A stretch of 64,000 bases of DNA from Histomonas meleagridis (lineage: Eukaryota; Parabasalia; Tritrichomonadida; Dientamoebidae): NCBI GenBank assembly GCA_020186115.1, contig WSYJ01000151.1:372001-436000 (forward strand). The letters run 5' to 3'. The first letter of the stretch is position 1, and every line of letters starts with the position of its first letter. Both the position numbers and the translations under genes were made by a program. Under the pieces are notes generated by a model that did no database searches, was not told where the DNA came from, and saw only the letters and a list, made by a program, of their open reading frames with translations. Shown piece after piece: positions 30,917-42,085 of this stretch.

Positions 30917-31240
30917 CAAAGAAAACAAATAAATATCTTTTGCATTAATATCAATTCCTATAAGATTTAAAACATTTATAACTTGTTGAATGTTTCCTGA
31001 TATTGCTAAATAAATTAATATATTATTTGAAATTTGATTTTCTTAAATAAAAGATATATGTTCCCAATACGTGCTGATTTATTAATTATAGAATCATTGA
31101 TTTTCATTCCTTCTTTTACTTAATAAACATTAAAATTTCATAGTCATAATAAAAAACGAAATCAGTGCCTAATTTTTCTATATCACTAATTGCACCAATT
31201 TTATTTTCATAAATCTATTTGAAAATAAGGTTGTACTGTG
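30917..31240 (-). pseudogene. Fragment of another DUF3447-type ankyrin gene
   Basis: The minus strand carries ENKIGAISDIEKLG, YYDYEILMFI, KEGMKINDSIINKSARIGN and GIDINAKDIYLF in the paralogue order, broken by stops and shifts. It lies just upstream of the ankyrin gene at 27.5-30.7 kb in the same orientation and is probably a tandem-duplicate relic. Confidence 0.65.
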
Positions 31241-31680
31241 TTCTATAAAAATATTCCTATCAGCATTTATAAAAATTCTCAAATTTACCCTATCGGATTT
31301 CATGGAACAAACACTATTGTTTATTTGTGAATAACGCGATCAAGTTGAGTGTACTAAGGATGCATATGCATGAGAAGGAGAGGGTCAACAAACCCAAAAT
31401 GGTCCATGGGAGTTCTTCTTTTGCTCTGATGTTGCTAATTATTAATAAATTGAAATATTTTCTGTTATACGAATAAATATATTGAAATAAATTTGAAAAT
31501 AATATGGAATAGAATGATGATTTTAAAAAGGAACTTTGAATAATATTTTTTTTTTCAAATGACACAAGATGATATAATCACAAAAGATGTTATATCAGAT
31601 TACGGTCTCTACAAGTTTTATTTAAAATTTGCATATAAGGGGTAAATTTTATTATTCAATTTTTTGAAATATATAAATTC
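31241..31680. other. Intergenic, no gene supported
   Basis: An 83-codon minus frame (31314-31565) has a hydrophobic C-terminal stretch but no family resemblance. Not called. Confidence 0.4.
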
Positions 31681-32508
31681 TCAAAGAAATGTTGCGATGT
31701 CCTTATACACTCCTTCAAATCCACAATAATTTATATCATTGTCTCGTTTGGTAAAGATTGGATGAACAATCAAATCAAAATATTTACCAAGACATTCATC
31801 AACTAGTAACTGACGAAATATTAATGCAACTCTTGTTGGAGAGTTTCGAAACACCCCACAGCCAAAAGCTCCAAGGACCAAAACTTTACATCTATTTTCA
31901 ATAGCTCGATGAATAATTTTTCGGCATCTCACAAGCATTGTATTATTGACTTCTTCCTGTGTATTTCTCCCTGTGTTGTTTGGAGCTGGAGCGGTGATTA
32001 TCGAAACTTGATATGGATCATCAAGAAATTCTCCATTGTCTTTTCTAAATACCACGACGTTCGGCGAGTATATCATATAGTCGCTGTAAAGATGAGAACC
32101 ATTGGCTTGGTTGAATTGATACATTTTTTGATGAATAATTTGAGTTGAATATAAACATGAACAACGGCATAACATTTCTTCTTGACCCTGGGCGCCGTTA
32201 AGAAATCCACCTCCTGGCTTTCTTCCTGATGCAAAGTTTAAACAAGTAACATTATCTCTATTCTCTTTTCGAATCAGTCGATAGCATGCCTCAAAGGTTG
32301 ACTCTTTAGTAACCTGTATAACTCCTGCTCTGTTTGGGCATTGTGGTAATTGCGAAATTTGATCAGGTTCATAGAGAATAGAATTATGAATTGAATATTC
32401 AACTTGATCTTTAATCATGTGAACTTCTCCGCTTGGTGATGTATAACATCCATTTTTAATTACATTCATTGTTTCTTCTGCTTCAGCTTTAAAGAGATTC
32501 CTTTTCAT
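31681..32508 (-). CDS. Bacterial-type poly(ADP-ribose) glycohydrolase (macrodomain, TIGR02452)
   Basis: A 275-residue protein with a DUF2263 N-terminal part and a PARG-type macrodomain. The signature GGGFLNGAQGQEE (residues 99-111) has the GGG-X(6-8)-QEE loop with the paired Glu that hydrolyses the ribose-ribose bond. LVLGAFGCGVFRN (~218) is the macrodomain phosphate-binding loop. Length and domain order match the short microbial PARGs, not the long animal enzyme. Role: removal of poly(ADP-ribose) from proteins, inferred from the family. These microbial-type PARGs are patchy in protists and often thought to be laterally acquired. The gene's base composition is like its neighbours, so any transfer is old. 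ATG at 32508. Confidence 0.88.
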   Translation of the reverse strand: MKRNLFKAEAEETMNVIKNGCYTSPSGEVHMIKDQVEYSIHNSILYEPDQISQLPQCPNRAGVIQVTKESTFEACYRLIRKENRDNVTCLNFASGRKPGGGFLNGAQGQEEMLCRCSCLYSTQIIHQKMYQFNQANGSHLYSDYMIYSPNVVVFRKDNGEFLDDPYQVSIITAPAPNNTGRNTQEEVNNTMLVRCRKIIHRAIENRCKVLVLGAFGCGVFRNSPTRVALIFRQLLVDECLGKYFDLIVHPIFTKRDNDINYCGFEGVYKDIATFL

Positions 32509-33014
32509 TAAAAAGTGATGTGAAGAAAATTTTTTTTTGATAATATGTACATATTATGATTTAAATCGTTTAAAAAGTTGAATTTTTGAATTAAAATATT
32601 GCCAACGATATTTGAAGCTCGATGCCCAGCCGAATTGAATGTCAGCATAGGAAGTGGTGGAATTTTGAAAGGTCACGTACGCTAAGGAAACAAATTTTTC
32701 GCATACAGCTTTGTCCTTGATAGATAAAAACCTTCCCTATTCAGCTCCTGCTTTCTCTAATCTATCTTTCTATATCCTTTGTATGATTATGCTTAGTCAA
32801 CAAATTCCATTTTTTTTTAAATACCGCAAGAGTAGTTCCGATTCAACACTTTTCAAAAGATTTTTTCAATACAATTTTGTTAATGATATTGCTATTTATT
32901 CCAAACATTATGCATTTTTGAATTTCTTCTGATAGGTTCCAATATTGGAAGAACGATAAAACTTTTTGTAAGCTATCTTTTTTACTTTTCACTTATGGTT
33001 TTGAGCTTACAATA
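32509..33014. other. Intergenic, no gene supported
   Basis: A 73-codon frame (32711-32932, +) is unsupported. Nothing else recognised. Confidence 0.4.
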
Positions 33015-33283
33015 AATATCCTCCTTTTCAATATCAATTCCTTCTTGTTCAAGAAGGATTTTAGCAATTTCCACTTGGTAATGAGTTGATGCACGCATAA
33101 GAGCTGTATAAAATAATTTGAATGTTATCCATTTATTATTTATAAATATCAAATTTTAAAAATGTAATTTTTATTTTAAATATAAATATTTTTGTCATTG
33201 ATATTAATTCCTTTTTGGGCAAGGAGTAATTGAACTATATCTAATTTACCATTAATTGTTGCAAACATAAGTGCTGTGTTAAA
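33015..33283 (-). pseudogene. Two orphan ankyrin units with a 71-nt spacer
   Basis: Units at 33185-33283 (NTALMFATINGKLDIVQLLL, then AQKGI) and 33015-33113 (YTALMRASTHYQVEIAKILL, then EQEGI) are each exactly 99 nt and open. The gap 33114-33184 is exactly 71 nt although its sequence differs from the spacers at 11-13 kb. Further upstream (33284-33470) a third unit is eroded. No N-terminal exon was found, so this is a relic array or a piece of a fragmented gene. Confidence 0.6.
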
Positions 33284-33592
33284 TAATATATATTATCACA
33301 ATAGTATTTAGGTTTATTCTTATATTCGGATATTTTAGAAAAATATCTAAGTAAACGTTTTAATGCAGCACATGAAGAACAAATAAATCCGACTTATCGA
33401 GTTTTCCGTTAATAATTTCAATTGAAAGTATTGTATTAAATGTATTCCATTATTGAATATTTAAATATATTTAAATAATGAAATCAATGAATTCTTTAAA
33501 CTTACTTTCATAATACTTAAAAGATTAATATTCGGAAATCGTTTACATAAATTTAAACAAAATTGTCGCTTTAATGATCAATTGTTTGCTGC

Positions 33593-34135
33593 TCAGATCG
33601 TTTTCATGCTAATTTGATCATCCAGCCAATCCAATCCTTCGTATATGCCATCTCCTGTTTGTGCAGATATTCCTTGAATTTTCCATGGACGATCTTTAAT
33701 CGAGTTAAGTTGTAATATATTCGACATTTCATTTGGCCCTATTGCATTCGGAAGATCTTGCTTACTTGCATATACAAGTAAAACACAATCACGTAATTCA
33801 TCATTTTTTAAAAGTAAAAAAAGTTCATCTTTTGCTTCCTCAATTCTTTCACCATCAGCAGAATCTACAACAAAAACAATTCCTTGCGAATTTTGAAAAT
33901 AATGATTCCAAAGTTCTCGAATTCTACATGCTCCTTGGAGATCAAAACAATATATATCGGATCCTTTGTATTTAGTAGTTTTAACATTGAACCCAATAGT
34001 TGGAATTATTGTTATTGCTGAATCTCCAAGTTTAAGTTTGCGCAATATTGTTGTTTTTCCCGCACCAGAAATTCCAAGTAAAAGTATTTTTGTTTCCCTA
34101 TTTGCGCCAAAAGAATTACTAAAGGCAGATCCCAT
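33593..34135 (-). CDS. Atypical Arf-family GTPase
   Basis: 180 residues with the Arf layout: MG start (Gly2 for N-myristoylation), P-loop [18 protein letters not shown] with the switch I Thr, [23 protein letters not shown], and [15 protein letters not shown] for G5. Two key places deviate. The switch II WDVGGQ is DLQGAC, so the catalytic Gln (Gln71 in Arf1) is Ala. The G4 NKQD is SKQD. Loss of that Gln in Arfs strongly slows GTP hydrolysis, so this protein may cycle slowly or stay GTP-bound. Likely role: membrane traffic, inferred only from the family. It could be an Arl rather than a true Arf. Confidence 0.88.
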   Translation of the reverse strand: MGSAFSNSFGANRETKILLLGISGAGKTTILRKLKLGDSAITIIPTIGFNVKTTKYKGSDIYCFDLQGACRIRELWNHYFQNSQGIVFVVDSADGERIEEAKDELFLLLKNDELRDCVLLVYASKQDLPNAIGPNEMSNILQLNSIKDRPWKIQGISAQTGDGIYEGLDWLDDQISMKTI

Positions 34136-34220
34136 TCAAATGAAAATTGGAAGCCGATACGGTTAACGTTTATTCACGAAATATAAAGCATTTTATTTCA
34201 TAAGACGCTGTCAACCAAAT

Positions 34221-34228
34221 AAACGGTC
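34221..34228 (-). promoter_or_regulatory. M3/Myb-type element upstream of the Arf gene
   Basis: On the minus strand CGACCGTTTATT; the core GACCGTTT fits M3. It is ~86 bases before the ATG at 34135. The same 12-mer recurs at 43.9 and 46.1 kb. Confidence 0.45.
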
Positions 34229-34744
34229 GTTTTAAAACAAAAAATTAATTTTTTTTCATTTTCCTCTGAATCAAATTTAAAGAAATTAAAAAAAAATTAT
34301 TATATATAACAAATTTAATAAAATTAATTTGGCTAGATTTTGTTATCTTATTTGTTTATGATCAATCTCGAATATTTCAAAATGCTTTTTTGGGCTTTAG
34401 GATAAATTACAGAAGTTAAAATTCAAAATATAAATAGTACCAATAATAGTCAATATAAGTTTATATAAATTTTTTTTAATTTTCATCTTGTTTTCGAGTT
34501 ATACAAGATTTTCTATATCTAATGACCAGTGCAAAAACTCAAAAATCTGTCTTCGCAAATTTTTATAATTTATTTGTTATGGATAATTATTGTAGCAGTT
34601 TATTCATTATTAGAGGCTCTGGACAAAGAAGTAAAATGACTTTTTGAATTGATTATGCGGTTACAAATCCATCAAGATTTGAATGGGTAGTCAAATTTTA
34701 ATACTTTACCAAAAAAAAATTGAAAGCAAATCCATCAAACAGAA

Positions 34745-37294
34745 AATGTCGAGTTCCGAGACGGGTGAGCAATGCTCACAAGAAAAGTCAGAAAATATAG
34801 TGATTAGTTACCTAATCATAAGCGACAGTAACATTTTCAAAAAATACAAAAATTATCAATTCGATGATAAGATTAAAATTTTTTTTTCCTGCCAACTATT
34901 CTTAGTAAAATTATTAATTCATCCCAGTTCTACACCATTATAGTCAAAAAATTTGATATGATTCAATTATATCAAAATTTATCTGCAATTCATCACTTTC
35001 TGTTACATCATAATTCATTATTAAATGGAAGACCAAATCAAAACAAAAAATGGTCAAATGATGAAATTTTTTGTTTATTATTCAAACTCGTATTAACAAT
35101 TAACAGATCAAATATTAAAATACCGACTAGATCAGAAAATGCATGTAGAACTAAAATTTCTTCGATAATTAATTTAGTGAACAACACATCTTTATTCGAA
35201 TGTTACCCTATTTCATATGAAATTCAAAGTAATTATGATGAGGATAGAGTTGATAATGATGAAACTCAAAGTAATCACGATGAGGATAGAGTTGATAATA
35301 ATGAAATTCAAGTTAATGCATATGAAATCGAAAGTATAAAATTTATATACACAGCACACCAGAAAAAAAGAAAGATTAGGGAAAAAGTTCAAAAAAATTG
35401 TTAAAGAATAAAATGGAATTTATGAGATCTCAGAAAAAAACAAAAAATATTAAACAAAATCCAATAATTAAGTTAGCCTTAAACGACTTTAGTGATAAAA
35501 ATAAAATACGAAAATATGATGATGATTTTGAACATGTAATTCATCAGTGTCGAAATGTTTTAGGACTTGGTCGTCATAAAGTTTATGATGATAGAACAAA
35601 AGAGTATTGGATCAATGAATATATTTTAGGTTCTAAATCTTTTGGATTTTACCGTAATTCATTTCAAGGTCCATCAATAAATTCAATTAAAAAATGGATA
35701 AAGGAATCATTCATACCATCTTTTGAAGAATTTATAAATATTGATAATATAATTAGAATTTATTTATTTTGGAAAAATCTCTATAACATCGACACTACAA
35801 CTGCAACCCTCTCTATTGATGCAATGAAAGTCGATGAGGATTTGATTTTTAATAAAAATGGAAATGTTACAGGTATATTAGAACCAATTGTTTTAAAATA
35901 TAAACCTGATGACTATCGTCGAGACATTAATCTTTATAAAGAATTATGGAAAGAAAACGTAGACAAAAATAATCTTATTGGAGGAATGTTTGTTTTTACA
36001 ATTTGTCCTCACTCTGCAACACCATCCTTCCCTATTCATGTATATCTTTCAAATAATGGTGCAGCAGATGATAAAGTTGATAAATAAATAGAAGAAATTT
36101 GTATAAAATTGAAAGCTGTTAATTTAAATATTACAATAATATCAACTGACTCTGATACCCATTATAAAAGCAAATTTGGAGAACAATTCAATGAAATATC
36201 AAAAGAATTTACAAATAATCCATATTTGGACGAATTTTCAATTCCTACACAAACATATTCGAATGATATGGCCCATTTGTTAAAAAGGGCCAGAAAAAGA
36301 CTTGTTAAAAAAAACAATTTATTTGTATGTAAAAATGATCAAATAAATTTTCAAAAGAAACATCAAAATGTTAATGTAGTTTATATTGATTTAATTAAGA
36401 GTTTTGATATTACGCTTACTGATTGTTTTTTCAAAAATAGTAGTCACGATGCAATGGATGACTTTTATCAGAATGCAATTTTTAATGGAAGAACATTAGA
36501 AAATGCTATTCATAACAAACATTGGGCTTCAGTTTTATATCTCTTGCCAATGACATGCATGAATAGGATTTTACGAGATAAAACTGTGTGTAGGAGAGAG
36601 AGAACAATTTGAACATATGTTGGTTTATTTATCATGTACTTTTATTGGGCAGGATTGAAGTTACAAGGGTCCTTACAAAACAAAGAGTTGAAAAAAGAAA
36701 ACTTTATTTCTATTATCTCAATGAATTTTTGTGTTGATTGTTTTAATGCTTTTTTTGCTGTTTTATTAGGGATTAGGAATATAAAAGACAAATGTAGTTT
36801 ATCTAGAATAGGAACCATTAAATCAGAACATTTTTTTGCACTTCTTAGAAATAAAGCAGGAAATAAGCAAACCATAGAATCCATAAAACGGGCATTTGAT
36901 CGCATTGTTATTTCTAGAAAATACAATTGTGAATGAAAGAATTTCAAGAAGAATGTTTGAAACTGGGATATTGGAAGAAGGAAATTTTGTACTTACAAAC
37001 GAAGAAGTTTGGAATTGTAAAGTATTTTCACTGAAGTTATTATATTTATGTGGACAAGTTTTTCCAAGAGAAAGTGCTGCTTATAATCTGTTACAAGATG
37101 TTGATAACGAATCTATAAACTCAAATTTTAATGAGTGGGATGCTAGTTTAATTGATAGCCTAACTAAAGAAGTGACATTTACTAATGGGAATGCAAATCA
37201 AAATTGGATTCTGACTGCTTCAAAACACAGATTGACCAATAAAGTTGGAAGAAACATTGCTTCCAGGTATTATACGAAATTAAACAGTAAGTAA
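34745..37294 (+). pseudogene. Transposase-like gene (RNase H-like core suspected), multiply broken
   Basis: One ~800-codon gene can be followed through several lesions: MSSSETGEQCSQ (34745) with a shift near 34943; the frame to 35404; an A7-run shift near 35390 into LLKNKMEFMRSQKK; in-frame TAA at 36085-36087; in-frame TGA at 36610-36612; and a shift near 36925 into the last frame ending 37294. Acidic residues in conserved-looking settings (LSIDAMKVDEDLIF, IISTDSDTHYKSKFGEQ, RIGTIKSEHFFALLR) suggest a DDE/RNase H-fold transposase of the P-element/hAT grade, but I do not recognise the exact family. A short acidic repeat (SNYDEDRVDNDETQ then SNHDEDRVDNNEIQ) lies near residue 150. Confidence 0.55.
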
Positions 37295-37949
37295 AACTAC
37301 TTTTCAATATTTCTTTAATAATGCTTGTGTGTATAAGCCTCTGGCTTAGCTGTGGCTGATTGATAAATTGTGTTGTTTTGACTTAGACGATCATTTTTAG
37401 TTCAAAAAGTGTATTGTATTGCATACAAATTTAAATGGAAAGTGACTAAATTCAAAGGAAATGAAATTTTTAGAAAATTATTTTATCTTTATAAAAATTT
37501 GTCTGCTGTCCTCATATGTTATATATTGGAATGTACTAATATGCATATTACAAATAATTTCAAAATTAAAAATAAATCTATAAAAGGGAAAGTTGGTTGA
37601 CACTGTCTTGATTTCATATGATCATAAAATGTATCTCATATTAGAAAAAAAATTACCAACAACGATTTCGTTGTCAAATAAATAGTAATTTTTATGAAAA
37701 ATAAATATGAAGGGTATGATGAATGGTGCTCCCGGATTTGAAAGGAATTGAACGTATCGGATTTATCGATTTTGTAAACCATGCAAATAAAACATGTTTT
37801 TCAATGCTTATTCAATTATTTTCATGTTTGTGAGAAAATATTTGCTCATTCAATTGTGTTCAATATTCGAATTCTTCACTAAGATTGAATGAAGTCTTTA
37901 CTTTTTGAATACTATTAATTCAAATTCCCCACGGTTGTAGGACAGTACC

Positions 37950-38180
37950 GTCGATCATTTGACTGGAGCTCACACACAGCACATTGAGCGTATATGGCGT
38001 GAGCTTAAATAGATCAACAAAAGGTACGAAGGCATACCAAGATCCATGGTCGCAGTACACCTTGCTGAGTTCATTTTTCGTAGAAATGAACTGCACAAAT
38101 TTGATGATCCACTTGCTGCTGCATTGAACCTAATGAGAAACACGGTTTTTTATCCAAACGAAGTAGAATTTTTTGAGTAA
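37950..38180 (+). pseudogene. IS1595/Merlin-type (ISXO2-like) transposase C-terminus
   Basis: The frame reads GAHTQHIERIWRELK, TAG, then KRYEGIPRSMVAVHLAEFIF and PLAAALNLM. The block T..IER.WRELK followed by R.GIPR....HLAEF is the conserved C-terminal Glu region of ISXO2-like transposases. One internal TAG and the lack of the N-terminal two thirds make it a fragment. Confidence 0.65.
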
Positions 38181-39060
38181 ACATTCAATAATAAATGAAA
38201 TGATGAATTTAACATCTATTGCCTCTTGCAAAATTTCGTTTGTGAAATGGTTCGGACAATATCGGGGCATGGAGGTGATAACGAGAAAATAAACAAAATT
38301 ATCCGTCGCATCATGCGGATTAGTTCTCATTAATATGAATTTATTTTTGGGAAAATATATTTCCAATGACTTATATTTATTAGTGTTGCAAATAACATAT
38401 CATGACATTTTAATTTTTTCACAAAATGAATTCGAGATTATTATATCATTGGCTACGTGTCAAAATATTTTTCTATACGTATTCAAAAAATTGTATCGTA
38501 TTTTACAACAAAAATTATGAATTAAAAATCAAGAATTTTACAAATTATTTTTGATTATAGATATATTATATGACTGACAACGATCTAAAATCCTGTGCGC
38601 ATGTAATGTGTAATGATATGTATACTTATAATTGTTTTTCCCAAATCATCAAAATTACATATATTTATATTTCATCATAACCTGATAACTCAATCATGAT
38701 AGATGTATGGTGCAAAATACAATTTATTTATGATAGAATAATTAATATTATTTCATTAATTTTCTAGAAATTAATATATTTTATATATACCTAATTTATT
38801 TTTTCGCAAAAAATTAAAACGCCGATCATAATCGAGAGCCTATCCAAAACATCCCAATGAGTAGGAAAGTACCGAAGCATTTGTCGAATATATAGAAATG
38901 AACAACAGAATAGTGAGCATCCCATCAGAAGAAGCTTCAAATAATAACCATCTTGATTCTTATGCTTCATTATTCATTTCAGACAAAATGAATCACGAAT
39001 TAGAAAGTTTAGGACTTACAAATCCATCGCCCAAAAATGACGAATGATATGAAACACCAA
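38181..39060. other. AT-rich, no gene seen
   Basis: Short frames at 38130-38520 are unsupported shadows. From ~38880 broken frames (e.g. NEQQNSEHPIRRSFK) may be the very start of the Mutator-like remnant that follows. Confidence 0.4.
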
Positions 39061-39086
39061 CCAATTTCATTAACTTTTTAAATAAC

Positions 39087-39749
39087 TTGAAAGGAAGAAA
39101 CATCACTGAATTTAATGATTTAAAGACAACAATAAAAGATGAATCAATTAAAAATATTTGCCCATTTACATGTAGCGATTCGAATCTACATCAGAAAAAT
39201 GTCAATATATATTATATGAAATTCGTATGCAGGTTTCATACAAAGAAATTATATGAATATCCTGCGACTTTTACAATTAAAATACGAAAAATATAATTTT
39301 TTCGATTAATTATGAAAACCTTTATCATTGTCATAGTCTCGATAATCTTTTCGTAGAAAGCAAGTTTCCCCTTTTAACTTCAAATCAAAAAGATAAAATG
39401 AAAAAAGAAGCAAGATTTGGAATGCCTACAAATCTCATTCGCCGTTTAAATCCAACCAATTTTTTTGCCTGGACAATTGTATAATATTATTAGAAATGAT
39501 AAAAATAAACAATTTGAAAATGAAATTGAAAATCTTTATCAATATACACAAAAATGTAAGGGAGAATGTGACATTGTTTGGAAAAATGATAAAAATAATA
39601 AATTTGATAGTCTATTGATGATAAACTCGAGAACAAAATACTTTTCTTATGCAAGAGATATTGTTGCAATAGATGATACTGAATGCATCAATAGATTTCA
39701 TTATCCTTTTTTACCCTTTTATGTATATGATGAGAATAATAAAAAATAA
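39087..39749 (+). pseudogene. Mutator-like (MULE) transposase N-terminal remnant
   Basis: Pieces in different frames follow the MULE order: a Cys/His-containing DNA-binding part (ICPFTCSDSNLHQKNVN, then CRFHTKKLYEYPATFTIK), TSNQKDKMKKEARFGMPT as in the LT..QK..I..M...G.P helix, QLYNIIRND, and the start of the catalytic part (GECDIVWKNDKNNKFDSLLM). The catalytic acidic residues downstream are absent. Stops separate the pieces. Confidence 0.5.
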
Positions 39750-40235
39750 TTTTAAAAAACCATTGAGTTTTAACTTCATTTAATATCTGATAATTATGAA
39801 TTTCTTATTTTTGCACGAAACTTTGGCAATGAAAAGGATTATAATAGATGAAAATTATTTTTTTAGAATAAATAAAAGTGTTGATTTGCATTAGAAAGTG
39901 AGAAACATAAAAATTATGATTACATAGAAAAAAAATATTATTTTTAATAAATTGGAAAGCTTTCAGAGTTAAGTTATCCATAATAATGAGGAAAATTGTT
40001 TGTCAAATTTTCACATTTGGATGAATTTGTGGGTTCTTGCAATTTTCAGAAGGTATTTCGTTGCTGTTAATTTTAAAATCATAAGATTTTTATATAAATG
40101 GGACATAAATAGGATTTTCAAAAGCTTCACCACCAACTACCCTTACTAATGAAATTTTCACAACAGTATCAAGACTAAATATAATCATGATATTTATGTA
40201 TTGGTTTCTTTCACCCAAGTTTTGGACTGCCCCAA
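39750..40235. other. Intergenic, AT-rich
   Basis: No gene or repeat was recognised between the MULE remnant and the TTLL promoter. Confidence 0.5.
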
Positions 40236-40241
40236 TATTCT

Positions 40242-40262
40242 ACCCCCCCCCCACACACACAC
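40242..40262. repeat. Poly-C followed by CA microsatellite
   Basis: About eleven C residues run straight into five CA steps, 40-60 bases before the TTLL gene ATG. This is unusual in such AT-rich DNA. Confidence 0.85.
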
Positions 40263-40299
40263 CATCTAGTCAAAAAATTAACATTTATAGTGAATTTTA

Positions 40300-41580
40300 A
40301 TGGATTCCAAACCACTTTCTTTCCAATGCCATCTTAAAAACACAATCAAAGATGTATTTCTTTCTCGTGGCTACACAGAAATACCTTGCCCTGAGGAAGA
40401 GGACGAAGAAGAAAACTTGGATTGGGATTTCATTTGGGCAAGCAGAGCTTGGATTCATTCAAAAATGAATGGAAATCCTCCGATTATCCTACGACCAAAT
40501 CAAAGAGTTAACCACTTCCAAAATTCATCTGAGTTAACAAGAAAAGATTTAATGTCAAAAAATATTCAGAAATTTAAAAGAGAACTACGCAAAACAGGAA
40601 ACGATGCTATCCTTGATTTTTGTCCACTTACATTTGTTTATCCAGCTCAATATCCTTCTTTTTTAGAAGAAATGAAACGCAATCCTTGTCCATGGATTTG
40701 CAAACCAGTTGGAGGATCTCAAGGCCAAGGCATTCAGTTTGTTACCAACGAAACAGAAGCGGTTCAATTCCACCAAAGGGTAACAACACGAATCAAAGCG
40801 TGTGAAAGTGTTGATGATAAAATTCGACTTACCTATGTTCTTCAACGGTACATACAAAATCCTCTTCTTATTGGCGGGAAGAAATTTGACATCAGGTTGT
40901 ATGCATTAACGTTATCATATCAACCACTTGTTGTTTATGTTTACCGAGGAGGCTTTTGTCGGTTTTCATCCAAGCCCTATACAACAGACAACTTTGCTAA
41001 TAAGGAAATCCATTTGACGAATGTTGCTGTCCAAACTCACTCTGACTCATATAACGGTCGCCACGGTTGTAAATGGGACACTTTTTCACTGAGGGCTTAC
41101 ATCGCAAACCGTTATGGGCACCAGGCGGCCAACCAAGTGTTCACTAATATCCAAGGGATCATTCTCAACTCGTTATTAGCTGTAGCTCCTAGCGTGATCA
41201 GTGATAAGCATTGTTATGAGCTATATGGTTATGATATTCTAATTGCAGATGATTTGAAACCTTGGCTCATAGAAATTAATGCATCGCCGTCACTCGACGC
41301 GAACACTGAGGACGATTATGATTTGAAGTTTACTTTGCTAAATGAAATGCTTGATTTGGTACAGATGTTCCAAAGATTGAGCCCCTCTCAAATGCCATAT
41401 CACTACGGCGGATACGACCTGGCATGGAATGGAAACCCAGTAATGACAGTGGCAGAGTCAACAGTAACTTCATTCATCGGATGTATATCACCAATTAAAC
41501 CTTCTCCAAATAATCCATTTAGAACAGACAGTAATTTTCGAGTTAAGAGAGCTCATCCAAGTGAACCTAAGAGCAAATAG
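40300..41580 (+). CDS. Tubulin-tyrosine-ligase-like glutamylase (TTLL9-type)
   Basis: 426 residues. The N-terminal part keeps DWDFIWASRAWIH, RVNHFQNSSELTRKDLMSKN and the ATP-grasp lid WICKPVGGSQGQGI. The core shows QRYIQNPLLIGGKKFDIRLY, HLTNVAVQ, KHCYELYGYDILI and metal-binding WLIEINASPSL. RVNHF..S.ELTRK.L..KN and the ..EDY.LK tail after NASPSL match TTLL9 best, with TTLL1 next. Role: adding glutamate chains to tubulin tails, probably axonemal or pelta-axostyle microtubules, an inference from the family. Catalytic residues are intact. ATG at 40300. Confidence 0.92.
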   Translation: MDSKPLSFQCHLKNTIKDVFLSRGYTEIPCPEEEDEEENLDWDFIWASRAWIHSKMNGNPPIILRPNQRVNHFQNSSELTRKDLMSKNIQKFKRELRKTGNDAILDFCPLTFVYPAQYPSFLEEMKRNPCPWICKPVGGSQGQGIQFVTNETEAVQFHQRVTTRIKACESVDDKIRLTYVLQRYIQNPLLIGGKKFDIRLYALTLSYQPLVVYVYRGGFCRFSSKPYTTDNFANKEIHLTNVAVQTHSDSYNGRHGCKWDTFSLRAYIANRYGHQAANQVFTNIQGIILNSLLAVAPSVISDKHCYELYGYDILIADDLKPWLIEINASPSLDANTEDDYDLKFTLLNEMLDLVQMFQRLSPSQMPYHYGGYDLAWNGNPVMTVAESTVTSFIGCISPIKPSPNNPFRTDSNFRVKRAHPSEPKSK

Positions 41581-41734
41581 AAATAAATATCATGTATTTA
41601 ACTTTTTAAGTAAAAATAGAGTGTATCATTTCAAGACCTTGTTTGGAAATAGCTGTTCTCAGTGTTTTATATGTTAAATTTAAAAAAAAAATGATTTTTA
41701 TAAAAATGAAAATATAAATTTGATATTTGTTTCA

Positions 41735-42085
41735 ATTATTTGAAACTGCACTTATTTTAAAGCGTCTAAAAATAACCATATCAAAATAGTTAAAATACTT
41801 CTGAATTGCAAATATATTAATATTAATTCTAAAAGCGTTTATTTGTTTCATTTAATATTTATTTTAATAATTTTATATCGAAATAATATTTGGAAATTAT
41901 TTAAATTATTTGAAACAGCACTTATTTTAGCATCTAGATGTGGTTTTTTAGAAATAGTTAAATTACTTTCTGAACAATAAGGAATTGATATTAATGCTAA
42001 ATCTATTTATTTGTTTTATTTAATATTTATTTTAATAATTTTCTATTTCAAAATAATATTTGGAAATTATTTAAATTATTTAAAA
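41735..42085 (+). pseudogene. Decayed ankyrin cassette pair, 170-bp period
   Basis: Two copies of the unit start (ttgaaact/cagcacttattt) lie 170 bases apart (41741 and 41911), the same period as the array at 11-13 kb. Unit one has lost frame after a few codons; unit two has LASRCGFLEIVKLLSEQ followed by TAA. The spacers still resemble those at 11-13 kb. Confidence 0.65.

Noticed and set aside
31314-31565. 83-codon reverse frame with hydrophobic end
   Set aside because: No family resemblance; could be a chance membrane-like stretch from AT-rich DNA.
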